A stretch of DNA of 64,000 nucleotides from F1-60-MAGs104 sp964355975 (GTDB taxonomy: Bacteria > Planctomycetota > Phycisphaerae > Phycisphaerales > SM1A02), in NCBI GenBank assembly GCA_964355975.1, contig CAYHFW010000003.1:62001-126000 (forward strand), written 5' to 3'. A model generated the notes under the pieces. That model searched no databases and was not told the origin of the DNA. It saw only the letters and a list, made by a program, of their open reading frames with translations. The translations under genes and the position numbers were made by a program. This document shows, piece after piece, positions 9,205 to 17,400 of this stretch. How positions within the stretch are numbered: the first letter of the stretch is position 1; each line of letters starts with the position of its first letter.

Positions 9205-9963
9205 TTACTGGGCGTCGCTTGGAATTCGCAGAGCCGCGCCGATCTTGAGAGCCGTTGGGCTCTTGAGACGATCACGATTTGCGTCGAAGATTGATTCCCA
9301 TTTCTTCGCTGAGCCGAGTTCGCGCGCTGCGATCGTGCCCAACGTGTCGCCCTTCTGCACAACATATTCGCGCTGCGTTGGCGTGGCTTGTGGAAGCGCC
9401 GCGCCTCCGCCTTGAGGCTGTTGTTGTTGCTGTTGTGAAACTGCAACTGCTTGTGCACTCGGCTGCGCCGCGGGTTGGTCTCCGCGAAGCACGCTCGCCG
9501 AAGGCAAACGAATGGTCGTTCCCTTGCGCAGTCGCGTCGGATTCGAGATCGTTCCCTTGTTGAACTCAGCGAGTTTCTGCCAGAGATTGCCGTTGCCGTA
9601 ACGCGACTGACAAATCTTGTAGAGCGTTTCGCCATCCTTGAGTGTGTAGAGCTCTGCTGGCACGCCCACTGGAGGCGCGATCGCCGCGCCTTGCGGCACG
9701 ACACCCACAGGAAGTGCGACGCCTTCGACAAGATCGTGCGGTTGCTGCCCAGCGAGTGGACCGCCCAGCGTTGTGCGGTTGCCTACTTGCAGAGGCTGAA
9801 TCGAGACGGGGCTTCTCGGCTGAATGACACGCATCTGCGTGTTCGCGACGAGGTCAGCAGGATTTCTGCGTTGGGTTGCTGAGAAATGGTCGGAGACGAG
9901 GATGCCCACAAAAAGGAGCAGTCCAAATCCGAGTACGACGGCGAGTTTGTGTTCACGTGTCAT
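9205..9963 (-). CDS. Membrane-anchored protein with two LysM domains
   Basis: LysM modules bind peptidoglycan glycan strands. I use the ATG at 9963 because it has AAGGAAG about 8 bases upstream and begins a clean anchor (MTREHKLAVVLGFGLLL); the frame extends further into rsmH but without signal or homology-like sequence. The 252-residue protein has one transmembrane helix (about 7-24), a Pro/Gln-rich linker, LysM 1 (about 104-155, YTLKDGETLYKICQSRYG), a Gln-rich spacer with a run of six Q, and LysM 2 (about 198-249, YVVQKGDTLGTIAARELG). It sits between rsmH and ftsL, so it is probably a division-site or cell-wall anchoring protein; the exact partner is unknown. Confidence 0.9.
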   Translation of the reverse strand: MTREHKLAVVLGFGLLLFVGILVSDHFSATQRRNPADLVANTQMRVIQPRSPVSIQPLQVGNRTTLGGPLAGQQPHDLVEGVALPVGVVPQGAAIAPPVGVPAELYTLKDGETLYKICQSRYGNGNLWQKLAEFNKGTISNPTRLRKGTTIRLPSASVLRGDQPAAQPSAQAVAVSQQQQQQPQGGGAALPQATPTQREYVVQKGDTLGTIAARELGSAKKWESIFDANRDRLKSPTALKIGAALRIPSDAQ

Positions 9964-9980
9964 GGTGCAACTTCCTTGTT

Positions 9981-10006
9981 GACTGGCTGACTGGCTGGCT
10001 GACTGC
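9981..10006. repeat. 8-bp tandem direct repeats between rsmH and the LysM gene
   Basis: The spacer after the rsmH stop carries GACTGGCT twice in direct succession (9981-9988, 9989-9996), then GGCT and GACTGC, a partial third copy. It directly precedes the Shine-Dalgarno of the LysM gene on the minus strand. Seen directly; function unknown, possibly only slippage. Confidence 0.7.
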
Positions 10007-10942
10007 TTACGGGTTTCGAGCGATGCGTCCAACGGTGCGAAGCTTTGCTGAGCGAGACCTCGTATTGCTTGCGACCTCAGAGTCGCCCGCAATAACGGGC
10101 TTGCGATTCACCCTCTCGACGAGTCCTTCGTCTGCGAGGGTGGCGAAAGTGCGCTTGACCTGGCGATCCTCCAATGAATGGAAGGAAATCACCGCCACAC
10201 GTGCTGACCGAGAGAGCCACCCATCACCCGTCGATCGGACCGCTTGCGCGACCGACTTCAGGAAATCTTCAAGGGCTCTCAGTTCGTCGTTGACGGCGAT
10301 CCGAAGGGCCATGAAGGTCCGGGTGGCAGGGTGCAATCTGGAAGCACGGGCGCGCGAGCCATAGGCCTCGCGCACGAGTCGAGCCAAATGCGCCGTCGTA
10401 AGAATCGGCTCGTGCGCTCGAGTTTGTGCAACTTTCCGCGCGATCAATCGTGCGAATGGATCTTCGCCAAAGTTGTAGATCAGATCTGCAATATCGGACT
10501 CGCGCAGGTCGCGGATGAGGTCGGCCGCTGAGTACGCAGACGACTGATCGAGGCGCATGTCGAGTGGCCCATCGTGCTGAATGCCAAAGCCGCGCTGCGC
10601 GTCATCGAGTTGAGTCGAAGAGATACCGAGGTCGGCGAGCACAATGTCCGCTGAAATCCCGTGCTTTCGAGCGATTTCTGCGATTGAGCGGAAGTCGCTG
10701 TGCACTCCCTCAACCTGCGACTGCGGTGCTGCTTCGCGCACGCGCGCCAGTGCATATTGCAGATTGCCCGCATCGCGGTCGAGCAAGAGGATGCGTCCTG
10801 GATTGATCGCCGCCGCAATCGCGCTGGCGTGTCCACCGCGTCCCGCCGTTGCGTCGATGAAGACATCTCCTCGCTTCGGAGCAAGCGACGCGAGAACCTC
10901 TTCAAGCAAGACAGGGATGTGACCCGAATCAGCACTGCTCAC
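10007..10942 (-). CDS. rsmH: 16S rRNA (cytosine(1402)-N(4))-methyltransferase RsmH (MraW)
   Basis: SAM-dependent methyltransferase that modifies C1402 in the ribosomal P site. 311 residues, normal for the family. Typical features: N-terminal HIPVLLEEVL, the SAM-binding DATAGRGGHASAI, LLLDRDAGNL, DIVLADLGISSTQLDDAQRGF, PLDMRLDQ, the insert with FGEDPFARLIARKV, and C-terminal FHSLEDRQVKRTF. GTG start at 10942 overlaps the stop of the WecA-type transferase (GTGA), so translation is probably coupled to the polysaccharide operon upstream. It heads the small cell-wall block rsmH, LysM, ftsL, ftsI. Confidence 0.96.
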   Translation of the reverse strand: MSSADSGHIPVLLEEVLASLAPKRGDVFIDATAGRGGHASAIAAAINPGRILLLDRDAGNLQYALARVREAAPQSQVEGVHSDFRSIAEIARKHGISADIVLADLGISSTQLDDAQRGFGIQHDGPLDMRLDQSSAYSAADLIRDLRESDIADLIYNFGEDPFARLIARKVAQTRAHEPILTTAHLARLVREAYGSRARASRLHPATRTFMALRIAVNDELRALEDFLKSVAQAVRSTGDGWLSRSARVAVISFHSLEDRQVKRTFATLADEGLVERVNRKPVIAGDSEVASNTRSRSAKLRTVGRIARNP

Positions 10943-12225
10943 GCTGGGCGATCCAGTGAATCATGCGCGGTCGAGTCGTGTGTCGCCGCTTCCCATCGCT
11001 GCAAGAGCGCAATCTTGATTGCGACTGAGATCACGAAACCGAAGAGTGCCATTCCCACACAGTAGATAACGAGCACCCGAGTCGAGGTGAGCAGCACGAC
11101 CGCGGCGATGGCGACGCCGAGCGCAGTAAAAGTGCCCGTGATGAAATAGAGGGCGAAGACGGTCTTCTTCACCGATCCAAGAGCGCGCTTGAGTTGGTGG
11201 TGCAGGTGGTTGGCATCTGCTGTGTTCATGGGCACGCCCGCGAGTTTGCGCCGAATGATCGCGAGGGTGGTGTCAATAATCGGAAGGCCGAAGATGATGA
11301 AGCCCGCAACCACCATGCTTGGGGATCCCTGCTCGCCGAAGAGCAAGATCGTCGTCACGCAGAGATAGCCAATGAGCAGGCTGCCGCAATCCCCAAGAAA
11401 GATCACTGCGGGATTGAAGTTCCACGGCAGGAAGCCGAGCATCGATCCAAGTAGAGCGAGTGCAAGGATGACGCGCACTCCGACCAGACTTGTCGTTGGA
11501 TCTTCGACCATCGCGGTTGAGGCCAAGAGCAGCGCGATGGCGAGAAATCCAGCTGACATGATTGCGGTTGACCCAGACAAGAGCCCATCGAGTCCATCAA
11601 TCAGGTTGGCCGAATTGCAACCAGCGATGATGACGAAGCCAAGAAATGCAGTGCCGATCCAGTAATACAGACCCGAATTCAGCACGACATACCCCGCGAC
11701 AGAAAACAGAGTCTCATCAGGCGCGCCGATGAGCGGCTGCAATACTCCAGTCACGACACCAATGCCGATCTCGGAGTAACTCAGTGCAGCCGCAGCGACG
11801 AGTTGCCCAGCGATCTTGAGTCGCGCATCCCACTTCCAAATGTCGTCGGCAAGGCCTGTCAATGCGATTGCACTCGCCCCGACCAAGATTGAGATCGGCA
11901 CTGGGGCAAAGTCCGCTGCGTCGCCATCAATCAAGAGAAAACTCGCGACCATTGCAGACATGAATCCGATGAAGACCGCGAGTCCGCCGAGATACGCCAC
12001 GGGCGCCTTGTGATGCTTGCGGTGCGCGTCGGGTTTGTCGATCACTCCGACCGTCACTGCCACATGACGCACGACGGGTGTCGCAACGAGCGTGATCAAA
12101 AAGCCCGCGACGAAGACTGGCGAATAGACATTGAGCATCTCCACCGCATCAACCAACACCTCATGTGCAGGGGCTGGCGCCGGAGCGAGCTGCTCGATCT
12201 GTGCGGTCACAGCTTGCCACATCAT
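10939..12225 (-). CDS. Undecaprenyl-phosphate sugar-1-phosphate transferase (WecA/TagO/MraY superfamily)
   Basis: Polytopic membrane enzyme that transfers a HexNAc-1-phosphate (probably GlcNAc-1-P) from a UDP-sugar to undecaprenyl phosphate, the first step of a lipid-linked glycan. The frame reaches 12282, but ATGATG at 12225, 4 bp after the upstream stop and preceded by GGAG, is the better start (428 residues). Visible family motifs: DKPDAHRKHHKAPVAYLGG, GLADD (D117, D118), NLIDGLDGLLSG, FLGDCGSLLIGY, and the HLHHQL histidine motif that marks the WecA/TagO branch rather than MraY. About eleven hydrophobic segments. The polysaccharide genes upstream suggest that it initiates the exported polymer; a role in wall polymers is also possible. 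Confidence 0.9.
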   Translation of the reverse strand: MMWQAVTAQIEQLAPAPAPAHEVLVDAVEMLNVYSPVFVAGFLITLVATPVVRHVAVTVGVIDKPDAHRKHHKAPVAYLGGLAVFIGFMSAMVASFLLIDGDAADFAPVPISILVGASAIALTGLADDIWKWDARLKIAGQLVAAAALSYSEIGIGVVTGVLQPLIGAPDETLFSVAGYVVLNSGLYYWIGTAFLGFVIIAGCNSANLIDGLDGLLSGSTAIMSAGFLAIALLLASTAMVEDPTTSLVGVRVILALALLGSMLGFLPWNFNPAVIFLGDCGSLLIGYLCVTTILLFGEQGSPSMVVAGFIIFGLPIIDTTLAIIRRKLAGVPMNTADANHLHHQLKRALGSVKKTVFALYFITGTFTALGVAIAAVVLLTSTRVLVIYCVGMALFGFVISVAIKIALLQRWEAATHDSTAHDSLDRPA

Positions 12226-12229
12226 CGCG

Positions 12230-14431
12230 TTATGCGGCTCCTGCGGCGGGCGTTGGCGTGGATTGATTCGCGCCGTACTCACTCATGATGCGAGCGTTCT
12301 TCTTGTAGTACCCGCCCGCGGTCTGTTGAGGACGGTTGAGAATTGCGCCGGCGAATTGCGCGCGCTGCGCCTGCAATTGCCCGAGCAATCGCGCAATGAG
12401 ACCCCGCTGATCGCTCATTGCGCGCACAACGAGAACTGATGCATCGACGCGATTTGCGATGACGATCGACTCTGCTGCGATCGCTGCTGGCGCAGTGTCA
12501 ACGAAAATGAGGTCGTACTGCGCACGCGCGAGATTGAAGACTTCGGTCGCCTTCAGCGTGTCGAGCAACTCTAGCGTGCGCGTCGTGCCCGCGGTCATGA
12601 CATCAACTCCACGTTCTGCGTGCTGAATCGCGGCGGCGAACTCGATGTTTCCTGCGAGCACGTCACCAAACCCTTGTGACTGTTCGGGCAGCGAGAAGTA
12701 CCGCGCGATTGCTGGCCTTCGAAAATTTGCATCGATGACGAGGACGCGCTTTCCGATGACTGCGGCACTCGAAGCAAGGTTGCTGATGAGCGACGTGACG
12801 CCCGCCTCAGGCATCGCTGAAAAGACGCCGACAATCTTGGCGTCGTTCTCACCGATGGCCTTCGACACATTGGTCGAAATCTGCCGCAGCGCCTCGGCCA
12901 TCGCAGACTGTGGAGCATCTCGCACGACGAACTCAACCTTCTCTGGGTTGGACTCATCATCTGCAAGGTCAGGGACCACACCAAGCATCTTGCCACCGAC
13001 AAGTCCTGCCAATTCAGGCGCAAATCGCACGCGCTGGTCGAGAAACTCTCGCAAGAAAACGAAGCCGACTCCCATCGCGATCACCGCGAACCAGACGCCT
13101 GGCAGCACGACCTTCCAATTCGGAAAGGCGAGTTCTCGCGGAGTCAGCGCCTTTTGTGAGACTTCAACTGGGATGGCGTCTTTTCGCACACTCGCGAGAC
13201 GCAGGTCGCCGATGGTCTTGGTGATTTCGTTGCGCTCTTGTTCGAGTTGCAACTGCTGGTCTTTCATCGCCTCAAGTTCGGCGACACGCGACGCGAGTTC
13301 TTGAACGCGTTTCGACTCGGTTTCGTGATCGCCCGTCTGTTGCTTGAGCAGATCTTCAAGCCCACCGAGGCGATCACTGACGGTCTTGAACTGCGCGTTC
13401 AAATCGCGCTTGACGATATCGCCGAGCACCTTTTCCTTCTGCGCAAGACCCGAGTTGAGCAGATTCGTGCTCGCGCGAATCTCTGGGTGGTCGGGTCCAA
13501 ACCGTTGCTTCTTGCTCTCAAGAGCAACAGTCATGTCGTTGATGTCTCGGCCCAACTGCAGAAGCACTGGATCGCCTTCCGCCCGTCGAACATCGTCTTC
13601 AGATGCTTCAAGACGCCCTTCCAATTTTGCGTTGAGTTGATGGCGCTGGCTCTTGACGAGACTGAGGTCCATCGTCGTCTCTGCGATTCTGCGCGCAAGT
13701 TCTTCGACACCGCGCTGTGTTTGGCTCGAGTCCTCTTCAAACGATGGGATGTTCTGCTCAGTGATGAATCGGCGCACCGTCGACTTCAACTCGCTGATGC
13801 GCTTGTCGAGTTCTTCTTGCTGGCGCACGAAGACTTCTTCGGTCGAATTGAACTTTCGCTCGCTATCGGACTTCAACTCTTTCAGATATGTCTCAACGAC
13901 GGTGTTGAGCACCGTAGGAACATCACTCGCAACATGCGCTGCCCAGTACAGAGCAAAGAACTGTGTTCCACGGCGATGGCCTGCCGAAATCTCATCTTCA
14001 AGATCATCGACGGCCTCTTCAACAATGAACTTCCCCTCGGCATCGAGATAGCCCTCATGCCACTTCGTCGTCAGGATGTCGCGGTGCGACATCGCACGAA
14101 CAAGGATGTCGCGCGAAATCATCTGCTGCGCTTCAGTCTGTGCCAGTCGCGCGACCGTTTCTTCTTGTGGTGTGGTCTCGCCGAAAATCTCCTTCGCATC
14201 GCCAAGTTGTGGGCGCAAGCGCAGCACAACCCTGCCGCTATAGATCGGGTAGAGGTATGTTGCGACAACCTGAAATGCGCCTGAGACGAAGATGCCTGCC
14301 ACCGCCCAAATGAGGATGGTCTTCCAGTGCTGTCGAAGCACGCGCACCGGATCGATCGCGGCAGCACGACTCGGCGCGCGATTGGGTGATGAACGTTGAG
14401 ACGCAGGCTGCTTGGATGGGGTTGGTGGCAT
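12230..14431 (-). CDS. Wzz/BY-kinase-like polysaccharide co-polymerase with degenerate P-loop
   Basis: Family proteins set chain length and regulate export of capsule or EPS; the cytoplasmic domain is normally a bacterial tyrosine kinase. Layout of the 733 residues: Pro/Ser-rich N-end, TM1 (about 39-61), a Wzz-type periplasmic region with long coiled coils (about 200-410), the PRELAFPNW proline motif before TM2 (about 443-461), then a CpsD/CapB-like P-loop domain (530-733). Walker A' (VLVIDANFRRP, 563-573) and Walker B (LIFVDTAPA, 641-649) are present, but Walker A reads SAMPEAGVTSLIS (538-550): the GK[ST][ST] lysine is Val. The C-terminus has a YY and another Tyr (708-719), a weak Tyr cluster. 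ATG at 14431 has GAGG seven bases upstream. Kinase activity is doubtful; it is otherwise a clear PCP. Confidence 0.9.
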   Translation of the reverse strand: MPPTPSKQPASQRSSPNRAPSRAAAIDPVRVLRQHWKTILIWAVAGIFVSGAFQVVATYLYPIYSGRVVLRLRPQLGDAKEIFGETTPQEETVARLAQTEAQQMISRDILVRAMSHRDILTTKWHEGYLDAEGKFIVEEAVDDLEDEISAGHRRGTQFFALYWAAHVASDVPTVLNTVVETYLKELKSDSERKFNSTEEVFVRQQEELDKRISELKSTVRRFITEQNIPSFEEDSSQTQRGVEELARRIAETTMDLSLVKSQRHQLNAKLEGRLEASEDDVRRAEGDPVLLQLGRDINDMTVALESKKQRFGPDHPEIRASTNLLNSGLAQKEKVLGDIVKRDLNAQFKTVSDRLGGLEDLLKQQTGDHETESKRVQELASRVAELEAMKDQQLQLEQERNEITKTIGDLRLASVRKDAIPVEVSQKALTPRELAFPNWKVVLPGVWFAVIAMGVGFVFLREFLDQRVRFAPELAGLVGGKMLGVVPDLADDESNPEKVEFVVRDAPQSAMAEALRQISTNVSKAIGENDAKIVGVFSAMPEAGVTSLISNLASSAAVIGKRVLVIDANFRRPAIARYFSLPEQSQGFGDVLAGNIEFAAAIQHAERGVDVMTAGTTRTLELLDTLKATEVFNLARAQYDLIFVDTAPAAIAAESIVIANRVDASVLVVRAMSDQRGLIARLLGQLQAQRAQFAGAILNRPQQTAGGYYKKNARIMSEYGANQSTPTPAAGAA

Positions 14432-14450
14432 GGGTGACCTCGTGATTCTT

Positions 14451-17400
14451 TCAGCGTGGTGGTGCGGCGAGCAACTTCTCGACGATGGCGAGCTCGGCCT
14501 CTGCTTCAGCGTCGCGTGGGAGCGCCTTCGCGCGCTTCATTGAGGCGGTCGCATCACCCACGCGCCCTGCGGCGAATTGAGCTGCGGCGAGATGGGCGAA
14601 GACCATCGCACTTGGTTGGATTCGCCCCGCACGCCCCAGCAGCGTGATCGCCTCTGGATACTCGCCAGCCTTTGTCAGCGCGTAACCAAGCGTGTCCATC
14701 AAGTCTGTGCTTGCTGGGTGATCGACGAGCCCCGCTCGCGCGCGCTCGATCGCTTTCGCGGCCTTGTTCAATTCGCGCGCTTCGATGTATGCAAGGTTGT
14801 TGAGCGATGCCATATCTGTTGCGATATATGCGAGTGACTTCTCAAACGCATCCGCTGCAGCGGCAAAATTGCCTAGCCGATACTCGAGTCCGCCAAAGAC
14901 ACGCAAAGCGTTAAATCTCTGCGCGTCGTCTTCGCCGAGCTCGAACGACTTGGTCACATAGACGCGTGCCTTTTCGTATCCAGTAGGACCAGATTCGAGA
15001 AACCGCTGCGCCATGGCGCGACAGAGTGAACTGTCGGGTTTATCTGCGCTCGCTTCGAGCACAAACTTCTCAAACTCAGTCGTCTTCGCGTAAGGGAAGA
15101 GCGTTGAGACACTCAAAACCCATGGGTCGGTCAATTCACCATGTGACGCGCCGACCAACTTGTACATGTCGCGCAATTGCGCCATCCCTTGGGCTCGCTG
15201 TCGGTCGCTGTCTGCAGAACCCGCGATCGCCGCAGCGCCGATCATCTGAAAGAACGGCACCGTTGCAGTGCTGTCGACGGCACTTCGAAGTGATGCGAGG
15301 ATTCCCTCAAAGTCAGGCGGAATGTTGGTCGACCTCATCACAACAGACTTGGTGAGTGCACCCTGATCCTTTGTGATCTCAAAAATCTGTCCGTAGTCGG
15401 CAGCGGCATCGAGCGGCATTCCTGCCGCGATATGCGCCTCAGCGAGTGCCTGCCACCATGTTGGGTTCTTTGGTTCAGCGACCAAGACTTCTTCAACGGC
15501 GCCGATCGCCCCTTTGAAGTCGCCTGCCGCAAGCAGGTAACCAATGAGTGAGCGACGTGCATCAGCAATGCGCGGGTTCTTTCCTGTGAATTGGCGCACA
15601 GTCTGAGTCGCGGCTACAAGATCTCCCTCTTCGAGTTGGACGGCTGCGAGCAATCGCGCCGCAGGCCAGTAACTGCCCTGCAACTCGACACCGCGCAAGG
15701 CGTCTGTCTTCGCTTTCTTCAGGAGCGCAACATCACCCGTGCGCTGATAGCGACGCTGTTCTGATCCACCGCGCACAATGAATGGCAGCCCGCTGGATGG
15801 ATCGAGACGGATGGCTTGTTCGATTGCATCTGAAAACTCTGCGACCTTCTTTGCCGACTCTTCGGGCGATGCAGTCGAGTAGGTCTCTTCAAGTTCGGCG
15901 TTGGCGATGTCGGCGGCGAGCAAACGGTCGCCGAAGTTTTCGCCTGCTGGCGCGAGCTTCTTGAGTTGCTCGATCGCTGCGCGCGCGCCAGCGAAGTCGC
16001 GCACCTCAGTGCACAGCGCCGCAAGCTGGCGGGTCATATCGACCGATGGAGCTTTGGCGGACTCGGTCGTCAACACTGCGATTGCGCGCTTGGGTTGGCG
16101 ACGCTCGGACCACTGGCGCGCAACGAGAAGCGCTGCAGATTGTGAATCGCCCTGCGCACTCGCGACCGCACGAACAAAACTCTTGTCGGCATCGTCCATG
16201 CGACCCATTTCGAGTTGAAGTTCGCCGAGATCTACCCACGACGCCCATGCTCCTGCTCCCGTTGCCTTTTCTGCGACCGATGTCAGAATTGCGACGCCGT
16301 CTGCCCCGCGCCCAGTGCGCTGCAGTCCTGCGGCATAGGTTCTGATCGATGCGCGATCTGCTGGATTGATCTTCATCAAACTCTCGAAGATCTTCTGTGC
16401 TTCGGCCATGTGTCTTTGCTCAACCAAGTTGAGTTCCTGCACTTGGCGTTCGCGTCCGAGCGCGCTCCACTCCTTGGCTGGAAATGATTGCGTGCCATCA
16501 TTGTTCAAGATGAATTCACGGCTTGGAGGGGTGCTCACCAGAATGCGCATCAACTGCCGGGCATTCTCAGCATCTGCGGGGCGGATTGTGTACATACGCC
16601 GGCGTTGATTCAAACTTTCAGCGATGTTTCCAAACTGCCCTTCAAGTTCGAGGTATGCACTTCGCACCGCCGCCGATTCAGGCAATGCCTGCATCGCCGA
16701 ACGCAGTACCTCGCGCGCTTCTTCAAGTTTTCCGTGCCGACTGAGCAGCGCTGAATACAACTGGATCGTGATCAGATCGTTTGGGCGGCGTTGATACGAC
16801 TTTGCGTACGCCTCTTCAGCACCAGCGACATCGCCGAGGCGTTCGCGTGCATATCCCAGCAGTCGATAGGTCACAGCGCTCGCGCTTGGCAGTTCGGACG
16901 CTTGTTCGAAGAACTCATTCGCACTCTTGAAGTCCTGCTTCTCTGCGGCGACTCGCCCCTTGAGCATGAGCGGCACGGTCGGATCGGCGCTGTGCTTCGC
17001 TGCAAGTTCGATCAACTGGTCGTACTGAGTTTGACTCTTCGCAGCGACCGCTTCGACAAAGAGACGATCGAGGAGACCCGTGTCGCCAGGAGCGACTTGA
17101 ATTGCCTTTGCGACAGCACTCTTTGAGGCGGTCTCGGCTTCGGCGATCTCGGCGGTCAGCCCTGCGGTTTCGCTGGGCAAGCAGACTGCGAGACGCTTCT
17201 TCAGGTTGTCGCGCAAGTTGAGCAACGCAATTGCAAGGTCGACTGACTTGTCTGCCGCTGAACGTTGCGAGAGATCAACGAATGCGGTGACGCGACCGAC
17301 TGGCGTTCCTGCTCCTGAGATGACCTGAAGACGCTTGAGCGCTTCATCGGTCGGATTGGCCAAGAGAAACTCACCAACGAGTTTGTTTGCTTGTGCCGCA

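Noticed and set aside
8874..9731. A 285-residue FtsL-like protein using the whole open frame.
   Set aside because: The N-terminal 180 residues are Arg/Ser-rich shadow of the LysM gene; a TTG at 9194 gives an FtsL-sized protein.
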